Source: Microbacterium testaceum | GTDB lineage: Bacteria > Actinomycetota > Actinomycetes > Actinomycetales > Microbacteriaceae | Direction: 5' to 3' | Assembly (NCBI RefSeq): GCF_006539145.1 | Contig: NZ_BJML01000003.1 | Coordinates: 62,001 to 126,000, forward strand | Length of the DNA stretch: 64,000 bases | Shown here: in pieces, positions 42,099 to 49,260 of the stretch | Layout: each line of letters starts with the position of its first letter | Numbering within the stretch: position 1 is the first letter of the stretch | The notes under the pieces: model-generated | The model's input: the letters and a program-made list of their open reading frames with translations, nothing else | The model's database searches: none | Told to the model about the DNA's origin: nothing | Made by a program: the position numbers and the translations under genes

Positions 42099-42386
42099 TC
42101 AGTGGAAACGCGCCGCCGACGCGCGATCGGCGCTGACGTAGTCGTCGGCGATCGAGTCGGTGGCGTTCGAGATGCGTTGGAGCACGTCGCGCATCTGCTC
42201 GAGTGTGGCGCTCCACTGCTGCTGGGCGTTGTTGTACGCCGCCTGCGCGGCGCCCTCCCACTGTCCCCGCAGGCGAGCGACCTCGCTGTCGAGACCGCCC
42301 AGGGTCGCGTCGATACGCGCACTCTCTGATCGGAGCCGAGCAGCCGCAGCGTGCAGCGACTCGGGCGTGACACGGAAGTCGCTCAC
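42099..42386 (-). CDS. WXG100-family type VII secretion protein (pair 2, second gene)
   Basis: A 95-residue helical hairpin protein with the turn motif WEG (GQWEGAAQAAY) near the middle. GTG 42386 overlaps the stop of the preceding WXG gene (GTGA), which sets the start although the frame stays open further upstream. The two are expected to form a secreted heterodimer. The C-terminus YVSADRASAARFH resembles that of the WXG protein at 45972. Confidence 0.93.
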   Translation of the reverse strand: MSDFRVTPESLHAAAARLRSESARIDATLGGLDSEVARLRGQWEGAAQAAYNNAQQQWSATLEQMRDVLQRISNATDSIADDYVSADRASAARFH

Positions 42387-42703
42387 GACTGGCCTCCCAG
42401 CATCGTTCCGAGACCGTGGATGGTCGTGCGGTGTTCTTCTTCGACGGCTTCCTGGTCGCGTGCCGTGGCCTGCAGCGCGGCGCTGAGGGTGATGAGCACG
42501 TCGTTCAGCTTCCGCGCGCCCGCCGTCCACTCCTCGACGAGGATGCCGTACGAGCTCGCCGCGTCCCCCGACCAGTTGCCGCGCAGCTCGTCGAGTTCCG
42601 CGAGCACCCGCCTGGTGCTGTCGGCGATGTCGGCGTGCGCGCCGTTCACCACCTCGGAGCCCCGGGCAAGGGCTCCCTCTTCCGCGGAAATGCGGTCAGA
42701 CAT
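42383..42703 (-). CDS. WXG100-family type VII secretion protein (pair 2, first gene)
   Basis: A 106-residue ESAT-6-like protein with WSG (GNWSGDAASSY) in the loop between two long helices. Its end, EEEHRTTIHGLGTMLGGQS, is close to that of the WXG protein at 46289, showing pairs 1 and 2 arose by duplication. A good AGGAGAAC ribosome binding site precedes ATG 42703. It lies 45 bases after the Gly-rich protein gene. Confidence 0.94.
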   Translation of the reverse strand: MSDRISAEEGALARGSEVVNGAHADIADSTRRVLAELDELRGNWSGDAASSYGILVEEWTAGARKLNDVLITLSAALQATARDQEAVEEEHRTTIHGLGTMLGGQS

Positions 42704-42748
42704 GTCGTGTTCTCCTGTCGGAACCGTTCAGTGTGTCGAAGGACGAGA

Positions 42749-44152
42749 TCACTCGTCGCGTCCGCCGGCTTGTGCGTTCTCGGACCGGGGGCCGATCTCC
42801 TCATCGTCCTCCATGCGGGGGGCGATGGGGCCACCGAGGCCGCGCGATGCCTCGTCGCGCCGGTCGGAGCGCGAGCCGGGCCCGCCCATTCCGCCGACGC
42901 CGCGGCTGCCGGCACCGGCTCCTGCGCCGCGGGCTCCGCCACCGGCGGCTCCGCCGCCAGCCGCGCCGCCGCCACCCGCGCCGCCAGCGCGCATACCGGC
43001 ACCCTTGGCCGTCGATGCCGCGGGTGCGCCGCCGCCGGCGGCACCGCCCATTCCGCCGACGCCGCGGGTTCCGAGGCCGGAGCCGGCTGCGGCGGTCTTG
43101 CCGAGCAGGCCGCCCGAGCGACCGGCTGCGCCGGATGCTGCCGTGCCGCCCGCACCGCTGAACAGGCTGCCTCCGGGGGCGCCCGCGCCACGCGCGATGC
43201 TGCCGAGCGCGGCCGCGCCGCCACCGCCTGCGATCAGGCCCGCGCCGAGACCCGAGCCGATGCCCGCTCCCGCGCCGCCGGAACCGCCGAGCGAACCGCC
43301 TCCGGGTGCCGAGGGAATGACCCCGGGCAAGTTCGGGGTGCCGATGATCGAGCCGTCCGGAGTCGGCTCGGGCTTGATGGTGTCGAGGTCGATGATGGGG
43401 GTGTTGCCGTGGATCGGGCCGTCAGGTCGTGGCCCGATGACCCCCGGCTGTGGCATCGCGTTGTACTCGGGCTGCGAGTTGCCGCCGTCGTTGCCACCGG
43501 GGGTCGCGACTGGGGACGTGTCCCAGTCGGGGTACTGCTCGAAACTGCGTCCACCGGAGCGTCCGCCGCCTCCACCCCCGCCCCCACCGGTACCGCCTCC
43601 GGTTGGCTCGACGGTGTCAGTTTCGGAGAAGGTGAAGTTGAGTGGTGGGGGGTCGCTGACCTGGACGGCATCCATCTCGTCGGAGAAACCCTCCATAGCG
43701 GAGCGCGCGGCGGCCTCCCGTTGATCGGACAGATAGCCGTTGATCAGCCCGACGGCCCCCTCACCCGCGAGGAAGGAGATCGGTCCCAGCATGAGAGTCG
43801 CGCCGGTAGCAGCGCCACGGACCGCAGCTTCCTGACCCCCGGAGAGCGAGCCGGAGGGGAGTGTGTCGAGCGCATCTCGCGCGCGTGATCGAACGTCGTT
43901 GGCTTGATCAAGCCGCTGAGCGAGCTCGTCCTCGACGTAGGTGACTTGCTGAGCGATCTGTCTCGCAGCGGCACTGAATCTCGCCTGAGCGGCAGATCCG
44001 GCCTCTCCTGTGATGCCGGGGTCGCTTGCGACGCGGTTCAGAACCTCCCGCAATGCGTTCAAGCCGTTGACGAGTGAGCCTCGCGTGGGAACGTCCCACG
44101 GCTGGCCTCCCTCGGCGAAGTTCGTCAAACGCTGTTCCCAGGTACCGGTCAC
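42749..44152 (-). CDS. Gly-rich candidate type VII secretion substrate
   Basis: A 467-residue protein. Residues 1-170 are helical, with a W near the N-terminus and long amphipathic stretches (VTYVEDELAQRLDQANDVRSRARDALD), similar in plan to LXG or PPE N-terminal domains. From about 190 the chain is Pro/Gly-rich, and from 290 it is dominated by GGAGAG-type runs, ending in an acidic tail. GTG 44152 overlaps the stop of the mycosin-like gene. Position between that gene and the second WXG pair suggests a secreted or surface protein that uses the WXG pair as partner. No toxin domain is recognised. Confidence 0.8.
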   Translation of the reverse strand: MTGTWEQRLTNFAEGGQPWDVPTRGSLVNGLNALREVLNRVASDPGITGEAGSAAQARFSAAARQIAQQVTYVEDELAQRLDQANDVRSRARDALDTLPSGSLSGGQEAAVRGAATGATLMLGPISFLAGEGAVGLINGYLSDQREAAARSAMEGFSDEMDAVQVSDPPPLNFTFSETDTVEPTGGGTGGGGGGGGGRSGGRSFEQYPDWDTSPVATPGGNDGGNSQPEYNAMPQPGVIGPRPDGPIHGNTPIIDLDTIKPEPTPDGSIIGTPNLPGVIPSAPGGGSLGGSGGAGAGIGSGLGAGLIAGGGGAAALGSIARGAGAPGGSLFSGAGGTAASGAAGRSGGLLGKTAAAGSGLGTRGVGGMGGAAGGGAPAASTAKGAGMRAGGAGGGGAAGGGAAGGGARGAGAGAGSRGVGGMGGPGSRSDRRDEASRGLGGPIAPRMEDDEEIGPRSENAQAGGRDE

Positions 44153-45453
44153 GGCGATGTCCCCTTTCTCGCCTTACGGCGTTGAGTGACGATGATGAGC
44201 ACGGTGATGACCGCCGCGATGAGGACAAGGGCCACGATCCCGATGACAGCCCACATCACGAGGGATGAGAAATCGAAACCGCTGGTCGGGCTGTCATCGG
44301 CGTATTGGTCGAAGCTTCGGCCTCGATCCGGAGCCACATATCCGTTCGTCCTAGCTGCCGCGATCTGATCGGCTGTCGGAAACCCTGCGCCCTTATTCAT
44401 GAGAGGTGTCTCATCGGGGAACGTCGTCGGGTCGACGGCGAGCAGGGTCGGGAGCCACGCCGCTCCGTAGCCGAAACCGTCTTCCGTCCGAGAGGGCTCG
44501 TGTCGTTCGCCGTTCGTCGTTGCGAGCATCGCCTGGATCAGTTGATTTCCCGTGCTCTCCGGAAACTTCTGAGCCGCGAGCGCAAGCATGCCTGCGACTA
44601 TGGGAGATGCATTCGACGACCCGGTGGCCGTCGCTGATCCGTCCCACCCGGATTCGGTCCCGATCTCTGGGAACCGGTCGCCCCCGGCAACCACGGTCGT
44701 TTGTGGAATGATCCAGGGTGATCCGTCCGCGCTGGTCTGTAGGGCTCCGTCCGGTCCGATCGCAGATACGGCGACGACCCCATTCAGCGAGTCTCCGCCA
44801 TCGGTGATCGGTGCGCCGAGCAAGTCAGCGGCGCTGGGATTGGCCGTCGCAGAAACAAGTGCCACTCCCCGGGCGATGGCGTACGCGATAGCAGGTGCGT
44901 CCGCTTCGTGCCGCTCCATACCTACCGCCGTGTAAACGATCTTCGCGCCGTCATCGACCGCGAGCTTGACGCCATAGCCCCACGCGGTCATATCCGTCTC
45001 GGTCGCTGAATCTGGGTAGCACGGGCGATCGTCCGGGCCGTACCCATAGAAAGTGACCTCAGCGTCGGGAGCGATCCCGCGAACTCCCCCGGATCCTGTG
45101 CCGTTGCCGATGAGCAAAGCTGTCATTGTCGTGCCGTGACGTGTGCCCTTGTCGGGGTTGGTAGACGTCATTGAAGGGTGGTCCTTGCATACCGGCTTGT
45201 CCGAGATTCGCAAATTCTGCCCTTCAAACACCGGAAGGGACGGGTTGATCTGCTCTTCCAGCACGGCCACCTTCACGCCGCGGCCGGTGATGCCCTCCGA
45301 ATGTGCGGCATCAACGCCGTACTTGTCCCACCAGAAGTCGAGGCCGGTCGTCCCTGAGGTCGTCGCCGCCGAAGCCGGGGACGCAGCGCTCAGAGATATG
45401 AACCCGGCGACGAGGAGAACTGCTCCGAACGTTCGGAGCGGATGCCGCTTCAC
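44149..45453 (-). CDS. mycosin-like S8 protein lacking the catalytic Asp
   Basis: A 434-residue protein built like a mycosin: signal peptide ending SPASAATT, S8 domain, and C-terminal transmembrane helix (MWAVIGIVALVLIAAVITVLIIV) with a basic tail. Where the triad Asp should be (canonical VAVIDTG) the sequence reads VAVLEEQI, so Glu replaces Asp and the TG is lost. The His (TRHGTTMTALL) and Ser (GSSNASPIVAG) remain. It may be inactive, serving as a structural mycosin, or work with a changed mechanism. GTG 45453 overlaps the upstream stop by 4 bases. The intact mycosin is at the end of the operon. Confidence 0.87.
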   Translation of the reverse strand: MKRHPLRTFGAVLLVAGFISLSAASPASAATTSGTTGLDFWWDKYGVDAAHSEGITGRGVKVAVLEEQINPSLPVFEGQNLRISDKPVCKDHPSMTSTNPDKGTRHGTTMTALLIGNGTGSGGVRGIAPDAEVTFYGYGPDDRPCYPDSATETDMTAWGYGVKLAVDDGAKIVYTAVGMERHEADAPAIAYAIARGVALVSATANPSAADLLGAPITDGGDSLNGVVAVSAIGPDGALQTSADGSPWIIPQTTVVAGGDRFPEIGTESGWDGSATATGSSNASPIVAGMLALAAQKFPESTGNQLIQAMLATTNGERHEPSRTEDGFGYGAAWLPTLLAVDPTTFPDETPLMNKGAGFPTADQIAAARTNGYVAPDRGRSFDQYADDSPTSGFDFSSLVMWAVIGIVALVLIAAVITVLIIVTQRRKARKGTSP

Positions 45454-45845
45454 TGCAGGCCAAGGGCGCCGCGCACGCCGGCCTGCCCCCCGGCAGAGGC
45501 ACCCGGCGAGACGCCCGCCGGAGGGGCCGTCGATGCCGCGTCGATGATCGCCGTGACCTGTTGTGCGTCGCTCGCGTTCATCTCGTCCCGCTCCTCCAAC
45601 GTCTGAACGGCCTGCGAGAGGGCAGCTGCGTTCTGCGCGATGTATTGCCTCACCTCTTCGACGCGTGCACCGAGTGTCTCGGCACGGGTGCGGAGAAGCT
45701 GCGTGAACTGGGAGGCCGCAGGCTCGGTTCCATTGCCGTCGACGACGCCGATGATGGTCGCTGCGGGGAGCTCGTCGCTTGTTTGAACGACTTTGCTCAC
45801 GTTCGCGCGAACGAACTCGCTGTCGAGCCGAATGACGGAGCCCAT
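45450..45845 (-). CDS. type VII secretion-associated protein of unknown function
   Basis: A 131-residue soluble, helical protein: MGSVIRLDSEFVRANVSKVV, then a coiled-coil-like stretch (LLRTRAETLGARVEEVRQYIAQNAAALSQAVQTLEERDEM) and a Pro/Gly-rich end. It has no W-x-G. I do not recognise a family. It lies between WXG pair 1 and the mycosin-like gene and overlaps the latter by 4 bases, so it belongs to the secretion operon; it could be a PE-like partner of the Gly-rich protein or a chaperone. Confidence 0.78.
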   Translation of the reverse strand: MGSVIRLDSEFVRANVSKVVQTSDELPAATIIGVVDGNGTEPAASQFTQLLRTRAETLGARVEEVRQYIAQNAAALSQAVQTLEERDEMNASDAQQVTAIIDAASTAPPAGVSPGASAGGQAGVRGALGLQ

Positions 45846-45971
45846 ACTTCACTCATTTCTTCACGCGCGTGCGGCGAGCACGCGACGATGTTGCCGCGCG
45901 GAAAACTTGCGGCGGCCCGAACGGGCCGCAAGAGCCGGCGGCCGCCTCAGCGACCGCCGGCTCGAGACGAC

Positions 45972-46259
45972 TCAGACGAAGCGGCCGGCGGCGGACTTGT
46001 CGGTCGAGGTGTAGCCCTGGGCGATTTCGTCGGTCTTGCCGGCGATCTGCTGCAGGAGCTCGTTCAGGCGGGTGATGGACTGGGTCCACTGGGCCTGAGC
46101 CTGGTCGTACGCGGTCTGGGCGTCACCATCCCACGAGGAGCGGAGGGCGTTGACCTGCGACTCGAGCTCGTCGAGGCGGGTGCGGATGCCGGAGGCACCG
46201 TTGCGGATCTGACCCGAGAGCGCGATGACCTGCTCGGGACGAACGGACATGGACTGCAT
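45972..46259 (-). CDS. WXG100-family type VII secretion protein (pair 1, second gene)
   Basis: A 95-residue ESAT-6-like protein: MQSMSVRPEQVIALSGQIR, the turn SSWDGDAQTAY (WDG), and an end GYTSTDKSAAGRFV. It resembles the protein at 42099. The ATG at 46259 is used; MSV four codons later is the alternative. AAGGAA lies just upstream. A 126-base gap separates it from the 131-residue gene. Confidence 0.95.
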   Translation of the reverse strand: MQSMSVRPEQVIALSGQIRNGASGIRTRLDELESQVNALRSSWDGDAQTAYDQAQAQWTQSITRLNELLQQIAGKTDEIAQGYTSTDKSAAGRFV

Positions 46260-46288
46260 GAGAGTTCCTTCTTTCGTGTCGAGCGGGG

Positions 46289-46600
46289 TCAGCCGAGCAG
46301 GGAGCCCAGGTTGCCGATGGTCTGCTGGTGCGACTCTTCCGACGCGGCCTGGTCGCGCTCGGTGCCGCGGAGGGCGTCCTCGAGCGTGACGAGCACGTTG
46401 TTGAGCTTGGTGGTTTCTTCGTTCCAACGCTGCATGAGCTGCGTGTACGAGCCGGCCGCGGCGCCGGTCCAGAAACCGGCCACCTGGTCGAGCTCGGTGC
46501 GAACCTTGCGCACCTGCTCGTCGATGCCCGACTTCGCGGTGTTGACCGCTTCGGCCCCTCGACGAAGCGCACCCTCCTGGGCTGCGATGAGATCTGCCAC
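46289..46600 (-). CDS. WXG100-family type VII secretion protein (pair 1, first gene)
   Basis: A 103-residue ESAT-6-like protein with WTG (GFWTGAAAGSY) between two helices and an end SEESHQQTIGNLGSLLG. GTG 46600 is taken as start since GAGGAG precedes it at good distance and it gives VADLIAAQEGAL, parallel to its paralogue at 42383; the frame is open further upstream. It is the first gene of the minus-strand secretion operon. Confidence 0.94.
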   Translation of the reverse strand: MADLIAAQEGALRRGAEAVNTAKSGIDEQVRKVRTELDQVAGFWTGAAAGSYTQLMQRWNEETTKLNNVLVTLEDALRGTERDQAASEESHQQTIGNLGSLLG

Positions 46601-46764
46601 TGTGTCTCCTCGATGTTCCTCCGGGCGCGCCCGGGCGTTGCGGATCGAATACGCGCACGGGGATAGATGACCCGCACACGGCGTCGATGGAGGAACCGGA
46701 GCCCCCCACCGGACTTCGAACTTACGTAAAGCATCCCCCCGGTTCAAGCCTCTTGCGCAATTTG

Positions 46765-46788
46765 AAAGATGACAAAACTCTCATCTTT
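46765..46788. promoter_or_regulatory. palindrome in the divergent secretion promoter region
   Basis: AAAGATGA and TCATCTTT form perfect 8-base arms around 8 bases, in a locally AT-rich patch of the 291-base spacer between the two divergent type VII operons. A single regulator binding here could control both. No regulator gene is in the locus. Confidence 0.55.
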
Positions 46789-46891
46789 ATCCCCGGTGAA
46801 CCGTGGAAAGGCGAACACGGCTCCGTGCGGGACGGATACGCTGGTGCGGTTGCGGCCCGTGGGCCGGGGAGCGCGAGAACGAGGGGGACCG

Positions 46892-48256
46892 TTGAGCGCA
46901 GAGGTGGTGCAGGGGCGTCGTGTGGCGCTCATCGATGGCGAATCGCGGTTCGACCTGGTCGTTCCTCTTCGCGCCCGCGTCGACGACGTGCTGCGCGCAG
47001 CCGGTTCCGACACCGCCCGCGGCACTCGTGTGGTGGGGGTCTCCGGCCGCGAGATCGACCGGGCGACCGCCATGACCTCGCTCGACGACGGCGTCATCCT
47101 CGTCCTGGTCGACCCCGGCGCCTCGTTGCCCGACGCCGTCGCCCGCGCCGCTGCGGCTCCGAACGCCACACGAGTCTCGGCCGTGTGGTGGGTGCTCGCG
47201 GCGGGGGGCGGCATCCTGGCTCTGCTTCGTCTGGTCGGCGGTGACGGCCTGCCCCCCTCTGTGCGGGGGGCCGTTGCCGTGCTGGCCCTGGTCGCCGCTC
47301 TCGTCGCGGGCGCGGTGTTCGCCCTGCGCGCCCGAGCGCGCACGGCGATCCTTGCCCCCGTCGTGGGCGTCGTCGCGCTGGCCTTCGGCGGTGGTGTCGC
47401 CGTGGTCCCCGGGCTTCCCGCCGCCGCTCCCCTCGTCGCCGTCTTCACGGGTCTGCTCGCCGCGGCCGTCGTCGCGGGAGTGATCGGGGTGCTCGGTGCC
47501 ACCGAGACGCTGCGCGCGCAGAGCCGTACCGCGACGATCGTGCTGGCGGTCCTCGCCGCCGTCTGGGGGTTGTCGCTGCTGATGCACCTCGACCCGCCCG
47601 CGCCCGCGGCCGTGACGCTCGGCCTCGTGCCGGTCGCCCAGCGCGTGCTGCAGTCGAGCCTCGTCGACGTGGCCCCCGGCACCTTCATCGACTACGGCCG
47701 CTTCCAGAGCACGCGCTGGACGGTCCGGCAGAACCTCCCCGATGAGGTCCGCACGATCGAAGCCGACGACGCCGACGCACTGGTCGAACGATCCACCGCC
47801 CGCCTCACGATCGGGGTGGTTCTGTTGATTGCCGCCGGGGCCGCCAGCGCGTTCACGGCGCTGCCGACATTCGACACCGACAATCCGGTAGTGCTCGGCG
47901 GGCGCATCGCTCTGGCGACGACGGTCGTTCTCGCCCTCCTCCTCAGCTCTCGCCGCAGCACGGTGCCGTTCCTGCGGTGGGTGGAACGCCTGGGGGCTGC
48001 CGCCGTGGTGGTCGCCGTCCTGATGGCGCTGCTGCCGAGGGTGTCGCCCGACATGCTGGTGGTCTTCGCCGGCATCCTCCTGGTGGTCGGTCTCGGATCC
48101 GCCCTGCTGGTCGTTCCGGTGGGTCGCGGACTGCGTTCTCTGGGCTGGTCGCGCACCGGCGACATCTTCGAGGCGCTGGCCACGGCGTTGTCTCTTCCGG
48201 CGGGCATGCTCGCGGCCGGAGCGGTGGAGATCGCTCGTGCGATGATGGCGACATGA
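46892..48256 (+). CDS. second EccD-like integral membrane protein
   Basis: A 454-residue protein with a ubiquitin-like N-terminal domain (RVALIDGESRFDLVVPLRARVDDVLRAAG) and about eleven transmembrane helices, the architecture of EccD. It shares little obvious sequence with EccD copy 1. TTG 46892 is taken as start because GAGGGGGAC lies at 46881-46889; upstream in-frame codons have no ribosome binding site. It overlaps the RDD-FHA gene by 4 bases. Two EccD-like proteins may form a heteromeric translocon, since EccD normally acts as a dimer. Confidence 0.87.
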   Translation: MSAEVVQGRRVALIDGESRFDLVVPLRARVDDVLRAAGSDTARGTRVVGVSGREIDRATAMTSLDDGVILVLVDPGASLPDAVARAAAAPNATRVSAVWWVLAAGGGILALLRLVGGDGLPPSVRGAVAVLALVAALVAGAVFALRARARTAILAPVVGVVALAFGGGVAVVPGLPAAAPLVAVFTGLLAAAVVAGVIGVLGATETLRAQSRTATIVLAVLAAVWGLSLLMHLDPPAPAAVTLGLVPVAQRVLQSSLVDVAPGTFIDYGRFQSTRWTVRQNLPDEVRTIEADDADALVERSTARLTIGVVLLIAAGAASAFTALPTFDTDNPVVLGGRIALATTVVLALLLSSRRSTVPFLRWVERLGAAAVVVAVLMALLPRVSPDMLVVFAGILLVVGLGSALLVVPVGRGLRSLGWSRTGDIFEALATALSLPAGMLAAGAVEIARAMMAT

Positions 48257-49260
48257 CGCAGCTGACGCCGTTCGGCGCGCCCGCGACGGTGGGGGTGCGC
48301 GTAGGAGCCTTCAGTGTCGACGCGGCCCTCGTGGTCATCGTCTCGGTCGCGGCATCCCTTCTCGCCTCTCCCGTGCTGGGGGCGGCGGTCGCCGCCGAGG
48401 CCCTGCTCGGTCTGTGGATCCTGCAGGCGCGACGCGGACTCACCCCCGGTGCGCTGCTCTTCGGTCTGCGCACCGCGCGGGTGGAAGCGCCCGTCGTCCC
48501 GGGGGCCGGACGCGCATTCGTCCGTGGCCTGCTCGTCGTGATGGGAGGAGTCGTCCTCCTCGCCGGCGCGTGGGTCGTCGTCGCCTCGGCGGCATTCGAC
48601 AAGTCGGGCCGTCGGCGCTCCTGGGCCGATCGCGCCGCGGGAACCGTTCTGCTAGCGGTTCCTCGCGGAAAGCAGGCTCCGGATGCCGATGAGCCCCGCG
48701 TCCTGTCCGAGCCCACGGTCCAACGCACCGGTGCTTCGCGCGAACCCCTGCGGATGGACGCCTCGGCGGCGGCCCTGCCTCTCGCTCCGGCATGGGACGC
48801 CCCCATCATCGCCATCGAGGCTCCCAGTGTCGCCGGGGAGCGCCCCGCGACCGTCGCACCCGAACCCTCGGCTCCGGCGCCGACCGCTCCCGCGCGCACC
48901 CCGGGCGTTGGCCGTGCGCAACTGCTCGTCGTCTTCGACACCGGTCAGCGCGAACAGTTCGACCTTCCCGCAGCCGTCAACTTCGGTCGCGCCCCCGTCG
49001 CGGATCAACCGAACGACGTGCTCATCTCGGTCGACGACCCCGATCGCCTCATCTCCAAGACCCACCTGCGTCTCGAGCATGACGGCGAGACCGCGTGGGT
49101 CACCGACGCCGGATCCACCAACGGATCGGAGCTGATCGACGACGACGGCACCGTCCACGTGCTGCGCCCCGGTTCCCGCACCCTGCTCGAGGAGGGCACC
49201 CGCGTGCGCCTCAGCGAACGCGTCTTCACCCTGAGTCGTCTGATCGGAGGTCCGGTGTGA
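48253..49260 (+). CDS. RDD-family membrane protein with FHA domain
   Basis: A 335-residue protein. Residues 1-140 form an RDD-type membrane module (GVRVGAFSVDAALVVIVSV, RRGLTPGALLFGLRT, RRSWADRAAGTVLL). A Pro/Ala-rich linker and a C-terminal FHA domain follow (FGRAPVADQPNDVLISVDD, LISKTHLRLEHD, TDAGSTNGSELI). ATG 48253 overlaps the EccD-like stop. FHA domains in type VII loci bind phosphothreonine and can control EccC-type ATPases; since this EccC lacks its own FHA, the separate protein may supply it. Confidence 0.88.
   Translation: MTQLTPFGAPATVGVRVGAFSVDAALVVIVSVAASLLASPVLGAAVAAEALLGLWILQARRGLTPGALLFGLRTARVEAPVVPGAGRAFVRGLLVVMGGVVLLAGAWVVVASAAFDKSGRRRSWADRAAGTVLLAVPRGKQAPDADEPRVLSEPTVQRTGASREPLRMDASAAALPLAPAWDAPIIAIEAPSVAGERPATVAPEPSAPAPTAPARTPGVGRAQLLVVFDTGQREQFDLPAAVNFGRAPVADQPNDVLISVDDPDRLISKTHLRLEHDGETAWVTDAGSTNGSELIDDDGTVHVLRPGSRTLLEEGTRVRLSERVFTLSRLIGGPV

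Noticed and set aside
42850-43600. Gly/Ala-rich repeats in the secretion locus as a possible nucleotide repeat or slippage tract.
   Set aside because: The units are irregular at DNA level; they are low-complexity coding sequence rather than tandem DNA repeats.
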